The notes below the pieces were generated by a model. The model worked only from the letters and a program-made list of their open reading frames with translations, ran no database searches and had not been told where the DNA came from. From NCBI GenBank assembly GCA_963789075.1, contig CAWBJQ010000014.1:930001-994000 (forward strand): DNA of 64,000 bases, written 5' to 3'. Positions 54,497 to 62,932 of the stretch are shown here, one piece after another. The position numbers and the translations under genes were made by a program. How positions within the stretch are numbered: the first letter of the stretch is position 1; each line of letters starts with the position of its first letter. This DNA comes from DATATJ01 sp963789075. GTDB lineage: Bacteria > Acidobacteriota > Vicinamibacteria > Vicinamibacterales > CAVVIG01.

Positions 54497-54626
54497 GCCA
54501 ACGGTCGGCCAGCTATTTGACGGCTGGATTGGCCGGTAACTTGCTACAGCTGATCAGGGCGGCGCCGGTTATGATGCACCGGCCGATCCGATCGAAGCTC
54601 AGCCAGACCGGGAAGGCCGACGCATT

Positions 54627-55530
54627 ATGAAACTGATCGTTCAGCCGGACGCCGGAATCGCGCCGATCATCAGCGCGATCAAGCAGGCGAAGAAGTCCAT
54701 CGACATCCTGATCTTCCGGCTCGACCGCTACGAGATTGCACGCGCGCTCGAGGCGGCGGTGTCGCGCGGGGTCCACGTCCGCGCGCTGACCGCCCACCAG
54801 AATCGGGGCGGCACCAAGAGCCTGCGCAAGCTCGAGATGCGGCTGCTTGGCGAGCCGGCGTCACCGTGTCGCGGACGGCGGACGATCTCGTCCGCTATCA
54901 CGGCAAGCTGATGATCCTGGACAGCCGGCTGCTGCACGTGTACGGCTTCAATTTCACCGGGCTGGACATCAAGAAGAGCCGCAGCTTCGGCGTCATCACC
55001 AGGAACACCAAGCTCGTGCAGGAGGCGATGAAGCTGTTCGAAGCCGACTTCGAGCGGCAGCCGTACGTCGCCCGGCTCCGATCGTCTTGATCGTCAGTCC
55101 CGAGAACGCGCGCGAGCGGCTGGGCGACGTTCATCAAGCGCGCGCGCAAGCAGCTGCTGATTTACGACCCTGGCTTGACCGACGATGCGATGGTGCGGCT
55201 GCTGGCTGATCGCGAGAAGGCCGGCGTGGACGTGAAGATCATCGGCAAGGTGGACGCGAAGGGCGTGCTGCACTGCGAGAAGTACCAGGGCAAGCGCCTG
55301 CACGTCCGCGCGATCATCCGCGACGGCAAGCTCGCGTTCGTCGGCAGCCAGAGCCTCCGGCGGCTGGAGCTCGAGAAGCGCCGCGAAGTCGGCATCATCG
55401 TGAACGACGAGCGGGTCGTTCGCGAGATGCAGACAGGTCTTCGAACGCGATTGGGCGGAAACGGAGTCGGGCAAGAAAGAAGCGAAGAAAGCCGAGAAGG
55501 CCGACAAAAAAGAGGAAGTCGCCGTGTTTC
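54627..55530 (+). CDS. Phospholipase D-like protein (frameshifts)
   Basis: Reading across three shifts (near 54860, 55085 and 55430) gives a protein of about 295 residues with two PLD halves. First half: IKQAKKSIDILIFRLDRYEI and the HKD motif HGKLMILDSRLLHVYGFNFT. Second half: RKQLLIYDPGLTDDAMVRLL and LHVRAIIRDGKLAFVGSQSL, where the motif is H-x-R rather than H-x-K. The C-terminus is a Lys/Glu-rich tail (KKEAKKAEKADKKEE). The family includes cardiolipin synthases and nucleases; the altered second motif leaves activity uncertain. The end is set near the convergent radical SAM gene because the last shift hides the stop. Confidence 0.65.
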
Positions 55531-56559
55531 TAGTCGTTCGGCGAGTCGTGGCCGACGGCCAGCGATGTCACGAGCGACCGCGACGTGCTGCGGCGATCGC
55601 CAGAAGTCCATCGTCGACACGCGGTGCACGCAGCCGACCGTGCAGAAGGGCGCGCACGACTTCGGCGTCGAGAACTCGCGGCGGATGTCGTCGGTCGTGT
55701 ACGTCTCCAGCGGCACGCCCGGATAGCCGCGCTGCTGCGAGCAGTAGTGCACCAGGCCGTCTTCGCAGATGTAGAGATAGCGCGCGCCGGCGCGGCAGCG
55801 CCACGTCGTTCGGCTTTCCGTCCGCCAGGTTGTCCTGGAAGCTGCGAATCCCCGAATACAGGTTCTTGATCACCTGGCCGGGACCGCTGATCGCGGCCGA
55901 GACCTCGTCGAACACTTTGCGCTCGGGCGGCCGCGAGCGGCTTCAGGCGTCCGCGGCCGTCGTGGATGATGCCGATCGACGTGGAGAAGCCGAGCTCGCG
56001 CGCCCGGTTGTTGATCGTGCGCGCATCCTCGGGATTCTTGATGCCGCCGCCGAGCACCGAGTTGATGTTCACGTCGAACGTCGCGTGCTCCCTCAGGTGC
56101 TCCAGTTTCTTGTCGAGCAGCCGCAAACTCTTCTTCGACACTTCGTCCGGCTCGAGGTTGTCGATGCTGATCTGGAGGAAGTCGAGGCCGGCCGCGTTCA
56201 ACGCCTCGATGCGCTTGGGCACGAGGAAGTAGCCGTTGGTGATCAGCCCCGCCATCATGCCGCGCGCCGCGGATGTGCCGGATCAACTCATCGAGATCGG
56301 GGTGCAGCATCGGCTCGCCGCCGCTGAAGGCGACGACCGACGTGCCGAGGTCGGCGAGCTTGTCGATGCGGCGCCGCATTTCGCCGGTCGGGACGGGCGG
56401 CGACACTTTGTCGTACTCGTTGCAGTAGCCGCAGTCGATGTTGCAGCGGCGGATCGGCACGATCTGGACGAGCAGCGGGTGCGCGGTGTGCATGAGACCG
56501 CGCACGAATTCGCGCACCGAGCGCGCTTTCCGGCTGAGGGTCGGCGACAGAATGGCCAC
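55530..56559 (-). CDS. Radical SAM/SPASM-like protein 1 (frameshifts)
   Basis: The radical SAM cluster motif is PIRRCNIDCGYCNEYDKVSP (C-x3-C-x2-C), followed by VVAFSGGEPMLHPDLDELIR (the GGEP motif), LITNGYFLVPKRIEALNAAG, LDFLQISIDNLEPDEVSKKS and VNINSVLGGGIKNPEDARTI. The C-terminal part is Cys-rich (LVHYCSQQRGYPG, KSCAPFCTVGCVHRVSTMDF), as in SPASM or twitch domains that hold further Fe-S clusters. At least three one-base shifts are visible (near 56262, 55935 and 55800). The substrate is unknown. It follows a second radical SAM gene by 21 bases. Confidence 0.75.
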
Positions 56560-56580
56560 GAGATCTTGAAATTATAACAT

Positions 56581-57564
56581 TCAGGCCGGCGACTCGGCCG
56601 GGCGCATCCGCCGGATGCGGTCGCCGATCTGCAGCGATCCGCGCGAAAATCGACGCGACCGGGATCACACCGAAGAGCTGATGCCGCGCCGACGGCAGCC
56701 AGCCCCGCCGACGCGATGCACCCGCAGTTCGAGCAATCGGGTGCGCCGCCGAACTGGCACGGCGTGATCTTTGTCGTCAGATCCGCGGAGATCGTCATCG
56801 TCGTGCGCGCGAACACGCAGTCGGCCGGGCGAATCGGGCGGCTCGGCATACACCTCGATCAGCCCCTTGGGAAGCGCCAGCTTCGGGAACTTCAGGCGCA
56901 GCGCCATCAGATCGGCGACGACGCGCTGGCGATCGGCAGGTGTCAGGCGCTCGTCCGAGACTTCGCCGATCTGCGGCGTGTACAGGCTGAACCAGATCTT
57001 CTCGACCGGCGGTTGCGCCGACCAGAATTGCAGAAACTCCTCGAGGTAGCCAGGCCGGTTCACCTGCTGCCGTGTGATCGTGCAGTGCACGGTGATGTCG
57101 TGCCCGACGATGTGCTTCAGGATGCGGTCGTAGGTGGCGGGTGTGCGCCGCTTGTCGTGCTCCGGCTGCAGCCCGTCGATCGAGACGACGAGCGAGAGCC
57201 GCTTGAGACCGTGCCACGCCGGCGGAATCTCGCGGACCGCGCTCGTGACGACCTGGACGTGAATGCCGCGTTTCGCGAGGATGGGCAGCAGCGTGTTCAA
57301 CTCGCGATAGCGGACGAGCGGCTCGCCGCCGACGATCGAGAGGTGCAGCGGCCGGTGGCGATCCACCAACGCGAGCACACCGTCGATCAGTGCCTGACCT
57401 TTGAGGTCTCGGACCTCACGCAGCGTCAGATCGCCGCCGAGATGATCGTCGCCGTAGGCGTAGCAACCTGGACAGTGGAGCGGGCATTCGCGGGTGATCT
57501 CGATCGAAAGCGCTGGAGTGTAACCGGTGAGGATCCGACCCCACGCTGAAAGAATACCTTCCAT
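56581..57564 (-). CDS. Radical SAM/SPASM-like protein 2 (frameshifts)
   Basis: Begins MEGILSAWGRILTGYTPALS, then the cluster motif ITRECPLHCPGCYAYGDDHL (C-x3-C-x2-C), LHLSIVGGEPLVRYRELNTL, LSLVVSIDGLQPEHDKRRTP and ITVHCTITRQQVNRPGYLEE. The C-terminus has clustered cysteines (KITPCQFGGAPDCSNCGCIA), a SPASM-like site, and ends RGSLQIGDRIRRMRPAESPA at 56581. Two or three one-base shifts are needed near 56828 and 56640-56690. An ATG 13 codons inside the longest frame is chosen. With the next gene it forms a two-enzyme operon; both lack a visible peptide substrate gene. Confidence 0.75.
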
Positions 57565-57617
57565 TTCCACACTATAGCAGCCTCTGTTACGATTCCCCAC
57601 CATTAGGGAGACGTTCT

Positions 57618-58268
57618 ATGAAACGACGCACGCTGCTGCAATGGCTTGCCGCGACCACCGCGATTCTGCCGCTCGAACGGATCCGTCTGTACGCGCAGCC
57701 ACGCGAGTTGACGCCGGACGCGATCGCCACGCTGCACGAAATCGCGGCGACCGTCATCCCCGCATCGCTGGGAGCGGCACAAGTCCGCGAGACGGCGGAT
57801 AAGTTCATCGTCTGGATCCGCGGATACCGCGAGGGCGTGCCGCTTGACCACGGTTACGGCCACCCGCGGTTGCGGCGATCGCCGGCGTCGCCTGTGCCCA
57901 CGTACATCGCGCAGCTCGCCGCGCTCGACGCCGCGGCGAAAGCGAAAGGCGCGGCCTGGAACGATCTCGACCTGGAGACGCGGCGCGCACTGATCGACGC
58001 CTCGCTCGTCAAGGCCAACGTGCGCACGTTGCCCGGCCGTCCAGGCGGGCAGCACGTCGTCGCCGACCTCATGGCGTTTTATTTCCGCAGCAGCGAGGCG
58101 AACGACGCGTGTTACCGCGCCGCGATCGGCCGTGAGGTGTGCCGGCCAATCGCGATCACGACGAGGCGTCCTGAGCCATTGAAGCCAGCCGACCACGGAG
58201 ACCACGGAGGACCAAACCTACAGGAATTCTCCTCCGTGTCCTCTGTGTCCTCCGTGGTGGAGAATTGA
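57618..58268 (+). CDS. Gluconate 2-dehydrogenase subunit 3-like protein
   Basis: 216 residues with a Tat-like signal (KRRTLLQWLAATTAILPLER) and the subunit-3 fold: LTPDAIATLHEIAATVIPAS, YREGVPLDHGYGHPRLRRSP, YIAQLAALDAAAKAKGAAWN, VVADLMAFYFRSSEANDACY. The partner is the GMC oxidoreductase one base downstream; subunit 3 helps its maturation and export. The last 28 residues (ADHGDHGGPNLQEFSSVSSV, SSVVEN) are translated from a family B palindrome and are probably an added tail. The frame is intact. Confidence 0.8.
   Translation: MKRRTLLQWLAATTAILPLERIRLYAQPRELTPDAIATLHEIAATVIPASLGAAQVRETADKFIVWIRGYREGVPLDHGYGHPRLRRSPASPVPTYIAQLAALDAAAKAKGAAWNDLDLETRRALIDASLVKANVRTLPGRPGGQHVVADLMAFYFRSSEANDACYRAAIGREVCRPIAITTRRPEPLKPADHGDHGGPNLQEFSSVSSVSSVVEN
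58192..58260. repeat. Family B palindrome coding for the C-terminus of the subunit-3 protein
   Basis: accacggagaccacggagga against tcctccgtgtcctctgtgtc, closing with ctccgtggtgg. The stop codon follows five bases after it. Confidence 0.85.
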
Positions 58269-58269
58269 T

Positions 58270-59853
58270 ATGCCTGTCCACGAATCCGACATCTGCATCA
58301 TTGGCGGCGGCATCACTTCGGCGATGCTCGCGCAGAAGCTCTCCGCCCAGAAACCGGGCGTCCGCATCATCGTTGTCGAGGCGGGCAAGTCGATCTTCGA
58401 CACGCAGAACCGCGGCCGCTATCGCGCCCGCACGCTCGCGTATGGCGAGCATCCGTGGCCCGGCGATTTCATCGAGGACCAGCAGGGGACCGGCAACATC
58501 TCGATGACGATGGCGGTGGGTGGGCTGGCCCTGCACTGGGGCGGTGCGTGCAACCGCTTTTCGGAAGAGGATCTGCGGTTGAAGTCGATGTACGGCCTCG
58601 CCGCCGACTGGCCGATCGAGTGGGCAGAGCTCGAGCGCTATTACTGCGAAGCGGAGCGGCGGTTGAACGTCAGCGGCGAGCCCAGTCCGCATCCGGAGGA
58701 CCGCCGGACCGAGCCGTACCCGCAGGGGCCGATTCCGCTCTCCTACAATCTGCAGACGCTGAAGGCGTGGGCGGAGCAGAGCGGCGTGAAGTTCTCGCCG
58801 CTGCCGATGGCGCGAAACCTCACGGACTTCGACGGCCGCGGCAGCTGCTGTGTGTACGACACGTGCGGCGAAGTGTGCCCGTCCGGCGCCCGTTATTCGC
58901 CGGACTTCACGTTCCGGCAGCTGATCGCGCCGAAGAAGATCGTGCTGCACGATCGGACGCTCGTGCGACGCCTCGTGTTGGACGACAAACGGCCGGCGAT
59001 TGTCGCGGCGCAGGCGTATCACCAGGATCGGCCCGACGAGATGGTGGAGTACCGCGCGAAGACGTTCGTCGTCGCGTCCGGGTATTGCTGGAGCTCGCAT
59101 CTGCTGCTGTTGTCGGCGACCTCGCGATTTCCGAACGGGATCGCCAACAGCTCGGGGCTCGTCGGCCGCTACATGAACGGACACAAATTCATTTCAGCGA
59201 CCGCGAACGTCGACGTGCAGACGTACCCCGGACAGAACATGACGCACAGCCTGATCTCGCGGCAGTTCTTCCGTTCTCCGGCCGGCCAGCCGTTCGTGCG
59301 CCACGACACGCGCGTGTGGGAAAGCTCCGCGGGACGCGACCCGCGTCTGCGATCAGCCGACGGCAAGCTGCTGCTCGGCGACGAAGTGCTGGACGACTGG
59401 CGGTCGCGCGCAACCGGCAGCGCGGTGCGCCTGCGCGCCTATTGCGACGTGCATCCGTCGATCGACAGCCGCCTGACGCTCGATCCGACGAAGAAGAATC
59501 GGTACGGCGATCCGATGCCGAAGATCGAGCATCGGCTCGACGAGGCGACGATGGCGAGGGAGGCGGCGACGAAGGCGCACGTGCTCGGCGTGTTCGAGAA
59601 TCTGGCGAAGGCGAGCAACGGACGGATCGTCAACACCGGCGAGGGAGATTACCTGGATCACCCCGGCGGCGGCTGCCGGATGGGCACCGATCCGGCGACC
59701 AGCGTCTGCGACAGCTACGGCCGCACCCACGACCACGAGAACCTCTTCGTGGTCGGCGCACCGACCACGCCGACCGGCGGCTGCACGAACGGCACGCTGA
59801 CGTTCGTCGCGCTCACGCTGCGCTCGGCCGAAGAAGTGGCCAGGAGTTTGTGA
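58270..59853 (+). CDS. GMC-type FAD-dependent oxidoreductase (gluconate-dehydrogenase-like large subunit)
   Basis: 527 residues. The FAD-binding Rossmann motif is ICIIGGGITSAMLAQKLSAQ, followed by a GMC-type MTMAVGGLALHWGGACNRFS. A cysteine cluster (GRGSCCVYDTCGEVCPSGAR) suggests an iron-sulphur or disulphide site as in gluconate and related sugar dehydrogenases. The C-terminus holds LDHPGGGCRMGTDPATSVCD and TPTGGCTNGTLTFVALTLRS, with the catalytic His/Asn region. It oxidises a sugar or alcohol in the periplasm, with electrons going to a cytochrome; no cytochrome c gene follows. One base separates it from subunit 3. The frame is intact. Confidence 0.88.
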   Translation: MPVHESDICIIGGGITSAMLAQKLSAQKPGVRIIVVEAGKSIFDTQNRGRYRARTLAYGEHPWPGDFIEDQQGTGNISMTMAVGGLALHWGGACNRFSEEDLRLKSMYGLAADWPIEWAELERYYCEAERRLNVSGEPSPHPEDRRTEPYPQGPIPLSYNLQTLKAWAEQSGVKFSPLPMARNLTDFDGRGSCCVYDTCGEVCPSGARYSPDFTFRQLIAPKKIVLHDRTLVRRLVLDDKRPAIVAAQAYHQDRPDEMVEYRAKTFVVASGYCWSSHLLLLSATSRFPNGIANSSGLVGRYMNGHKFISATANVDVQTYPGQNMTHSLISRQFFRSPAGQPFVRHDTRVWESSAGRDPRLRSADGKLLLGDEVLDDWRSRATGSAVRLRAYCDVHPSIDSRLTLDPTKKNRYGDPMPKIEHRLDEATMAREAATKAHVLGVFENLAKASNGRIVNTGEGDYLDHPGGGCRMGTDPATSVCDSYGRTHDHENLFVVGAPTTPTGGCTNGTLTFVALTLRSAEEVARSL

Positions 59854-59859
59854 GTCACA

Positions 59860-59933
59860 ACGATCAACGCTGAACTCGCTGAGCACGCAGAGAAGGTTCG
59901 CTCTGCGGATTCAGCGAGTTCTGCGTTGATCGT
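59860..59933. repeat. Family A palindrome (best copy) after the GMC gene
   Basis: Arms of 33 bases match at about 28 positions as inverse complements: acgatcaacgctgaactcgc... against ...gcgagttctgcgttgatcgt, loop about eight bases. It begins six bases past the GMC stop. Confidence 0.9.
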
Positions 59934-59943
59934 CTCATTTGAA

Positions 59944-59990
59944 TCTCAGCGCGCAGAGAACAGCTTGCTCTGCGGATTCGGCGAAGTTCG
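59944..59990. repeat. Degenerate family A copy
   Basis: ctcagcgcgcagagaacagc / gctctgcggattcggcgaag, immediately after the full copy and before the RidA gene's stop. Confidence 0.6.
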
Positions 59991-59998
59991 GTTTCCAT

Positions 59999-61199
59999 CT
60001 ACTTCGCGGCAGTGAACATGATCTCCACGAGTCCGTCCGCGCCCATCAGGCCGGCGCCGACGGTCGCGCGCGCGGGGAAGTCGTTGGCGAACGTCTCACG
60101 ATACGCGGCGTTCATGTCTTGAAAGCGCCCCATGTCCGGCAGGTAGACGATGCCGTCCACGACGTTCGCCCAGTCGAAGCCGGCGGCCTTCAGTGTCCGG
60201 CCGATCCGCGCCAGCGCCTCCGTCGTCTGCGCCTTGACGTCGCCTTTGTCGGCCGGCGTCGTGCCGAGCGTGCCGGCCACATAGAGCCGGTTGCCGACGC
60301 GAATCGCCGAACTGAGGACAGGGTTCGTGGTTCCGGCCGAGCCATCCGCGTTGGGCGTGGTGATCGCCGTGCGGCTCGCGTCCTTCACCGCGACCATCGT
60401 GATCTCCACGAGGTAGTCAGGACCGGTCAGAGCCGGCTCTCACGGTCGCGCGCGCCGGCGGATCCTTCGGGAAGTAGGTCCGGTACACGGCGTTCATGTC
60501 CTGGAATTTCGTCGCGTCGGTGATGAAAACGCGCGCGCTGACGACGTCGGCTGCGCTCATGCCAGCCGCTTTCAGAATGGCAGCGCCGTTGTCGAGCACT
60601 GTTTTGGTCTGCGCGGTCATGTCGCCTGGCACCGCCGTGTTGTCCTTGCCGTTGCGGCTGATGAGACCCGACATGAACAGCGTGTTGCCGCTCTTGATGC
60701 CGTAGCTGTACGGATTGGGCGACGCGATCCAGTCGCTCGGCTGGACCACCATACGCTCGCCGCCCGCGGGCACGGCGACCATCGAAATTTCGATCAGCGC
60801 GTCGGGAAGCGCCAGCGGCGCGGTCACCACCACGGTCGTTCGCGCCGGTGGATCTTTCGGCCAGTTGGCGCGGTAGACCTCGTTCATCGCCGCAAAGTCG
60901 GCGGCGCTGTGCAGGTACACCATCACGCTCGCGGCATTCGACAGGCTGGAGCCGGCCGTCTTCAACGTCGCGGCGATGTTGTCGAGCGCCTGCTGCGTCT
61001 GCGCCTTGATGCCACCGGCGGAGAGCGTGTTGCCGGCGGTGGTCCCCAGCGTGCCCGAAACGTAGATGAGGCCGTCGGCCTTCACCGCCGCGCTGAAGGG
61101 CAGGCCGGCGCCGCTCGGAAACACTTGTTTGGATGAACGTTGGGCGGAGGTCATAGTGGCCACCATTGTGATGAACGCGAGCGTTGCAGACACGCGCAT
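59999..61199 (-). CDS. Secreted protein with three tandem RidA (YjgF/UK114) domains (one frameshift)
   Basis: A signal peptide (RVSATLAFITMVATMTSAQ) and three RidA domains of about 125 residues: domain 1 PFSAAVKADGLIYVSGTLGT ... NEVYRANWPKDPPARTTVVV; domain 2 YSYGIKSGNTLFMSGLISRN ... NAVYRTYFPKDPPARATVRA; domain 3 LSSAIRVGNRLYVAGTLGTT ... NAAYRETFANDFPARATVGA. Each has the conserved (P)PAR(A/T)T(V) Arg that binds enamine/imine substrates. One extra base near 60420 separates domain 2 from 3. RidA proteins are normally single, cytoplasmic and trimeric, so a secreted three-in-one chain would be a covalent trimer. GAGG ribosome site before the ATG. Confidence 0.8.
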
Positions 61200-61261
61200 A
61201 TGAGTACCTCGGAAAGTGAACGACATTCTATCCGGTCTGGCCAGGGCAGATGGGAACGCCC

Positions 61262-61669
61262 CTACGACGAGGATCCTCCAGACTCCGGCATCAGCCGCAC
61301 CTGGGGCGCGAGCCGCCAGTCGAATTCGTCCAGCCGCTTTGGTCCGAGCACCAGCACCTGTTCCAGCGCACGCGCCGCTGAGGCAAGGAGCGCTTCGACA
61401 TCCACGCGCTGACACGCGGGCGCGAACGGCGCGAGGTGCATCGATCCGCGAGTGAGCATGTACACCGTGCCGTGGTGATTCAACCGTCGCAGATGGTGAA
61501 ACGCGACGCCGATCTGGAGAATGCCCTGATACAGATGCCGCAGCTTGCGGCGCTCGGCCCGCCAGAGCAGCTCGAGCGTCTCGTGCTGCTCGAAGTATTC
61601 GCCTCGATTGAACTGCGCAATGCCCTCCAGGAGCTGCAGCGGCGGCGGTTCGCGGCACCAATCATCCAC
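61262..61669 (-). CDS. DUF309 domain protein
   Basis: 135 residues of the helical DUF309 family, with the typical FNRGEYFEQHETLELLWRAE and HLYQGILQIGVAFHHLRRLN segments; conserved Glu/His residues suggest a metal or small-molecule site. Function is unknown. The frame is intact. The start is adjacent to (about 24 bases from) the divergent SET gene. Just upstream of the stop lies a small family F repeat fragment (61240-61265). Confidence 0.85.
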   Translation of the reverse strand: MDDWCREPPPLQLLEGIAQFNRGEYFEQHETLELLWRAERRKLRHLYQGILQIGVAFHHLRRLNHHGTVYMLTRGSMHLAPFAPACQRVDVEALLASAARALEQVLVLGPKRLDEFDWRLAPQVRLMPESGGSSS

Positions 61670-61692
61670 GGTGGGATGCTATCTTAGACACG

Positions 61693-62085
61693 ATGATTGA
61701 GAAACGGCGGTCGAAGATCCAGGGGTGGGGCGTCTACGCGACGAGCACGATCCCGAAGAACACGCGCATCATCCACTATGCCGGCGAGAAGATCTCGAAC
61801 CAGGAAAGCCTGAAGCGCGAGCGGCGGTACATCCGGAACAACCATATCTGGTGCTTCAAGCTGACGAACCGGACGGTGATCGATGCGGGCGTCGGCGGCA
61901 ACGACGCACGATTCATCAACCATTCGTGCCGGCCGAACTGCTACATCCACATCAAGGACGGCGTCATCTGGATCCGCGCGTCCCGCACGATCAGGAAGGG
62001 CGAAGAGCTGACGTACCACTACAACACCGACGGCGAAGGGCTGATCATGTGCCGCTGCCGCCCGGGTTGTCAGACGCTGCTATGA
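61693..62085 (+). CDS. SET domain protein (putative protein-lysine methyltransferase)
   Basis: 130 residues that comprise a minimal SET domain: GWGVYATSTIPKNTRIIHYA, NARFINHSCRPNC-type NDARFINHSCRPNCYIHIKD (pseudoknot NHSC), GEELTYHYNTDGEG and a post-SET-like CRCRPGCQ that could bind zinc with the pseudoknot Cys. SET domains transfer methyl from SAM to lysine side chains and are mostly eukaryotic; small bacterial forms exist. The residue order is complete, so activity is plausible. ATGA overlap with the next gene. The frame is intact. A target protein is not obvious. Confidence 0.88.
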   Translation: MIEKRRSKIQGWGVYATSTIPKNTRIIHYAGEKISNQESLKRERRYIRNNHIWCFKLTNRTVIDAGVGGNDARFINHSCRPNCYIHIKDGVIWIRASRTIRKGEELTYHYNTDGEGLIMCRCRPGCQTLL

Positions 62086-62741
62086 GCCCCGCACGGGTGC
62101 TGTACCTGCACGGCTTTGCGTCGGGCCCGCAGTCGACGAAAGCCGGCTACTTCGCCGAGCGCTTTCGCGAGCACGGCATCGCGTTCGCCTGTCCCGATTT
62201 CAACGCCCCGGATTTCTCCACGCTCACGCTGACCCGCATGCTCGATCAGCTCGGCGCCGAGCTCGCGCGTGGTGCGGTCCCGGCGACGCTGATCGGATCG
62301 AGCCTTGGCGGCACGCTGGCGATTCTCGCCGCGGATCGCTTCGCGCCGCAGATCGACCGCGTCGTCCTCCTCGCGCCCGCCGTGATGTTCGCGAAAGCGG
62401 AGCATCATCTGCTGGCACCGGACCGCATCGAGGAGTGGCGGCGGCGTGGGACGCTGCCGTTCTTCCACTACGCGCACGGTGAAGAGCGGCCGCTGGATTT
62501 CGCGTTCTACGAAGACAGCCTGCGCCACGATGCGTTCGCGGCGACGCTGACGCAGCCGACGCTGATCCTGCAGGGCCTGCATGACGCATCGGTCGATTAC
62601 CGTACGGTCGAACAGTTCGCGCGCACGCGTCCGAACGTGAGGCTCTCACTCCTGGACGATGACCATCAGCTCACGGCGAGCCTGCCGCACATCTGGAGCG
62701 CGGTGCAGGCGTTTCTGAATCTCGCGTCAGCGAGCACGTGA
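62082..62741 (+). CDS. Alpha/beta hydrolase (YqiA-like esterase)
   Basis: 219 residues. The oxyanion motif VLYLHGFASGPQSTKAGYFA and the nucleophile elbow LIGSSLGGTLAILAA (Ser in GSSLGG) are at the N-terminal side; the acid and His are in LILQGLHDASVDYRTVEQFA and LDDDHQLTASLPHIW. This pattern is that of YqiA/UPF0227-like esterases. The frame is intact. It overlaps the SET gene by four bases and is probably co-expressed. Confidence 0.85.
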   Translation: MSPARVLYLHGFASGPQSTKAGYFAERFREHGIAFACPDFNAPDFSTLTLTRMLDQLGAELARGAVPATLIGSSLGGTLAILAADRFAPQIDRVVLLAPAVMFAKAEHHLLAPDRIEEWRRRGTLPFFHYAHGEERPLDFAFYEDSLRHDAFAATLTQPTLILQGLHDASVDYRTVEQFARTRPNVRLSLLDDDHQLTASLPHIWSAVQAFLNLASAST

Positions 62742-62932
62742 CCGCGAGCGGGTTGCTTCGTTCGGTCTGTCCGAGTTGTCGCTCCATGTCCGCTCACGCG
62801 ACAATAATGTAATTGTTACATCAGGACTGAGGGACGTTCCGTCCGAGAACCGCCCGCTGTCCAGCCTTTCCCGTTGTTTGAATCCCAAAACCGTCTGGCC
62901 GCGTTCTTGCCCGCCAGCCGATCACGTCCTAA

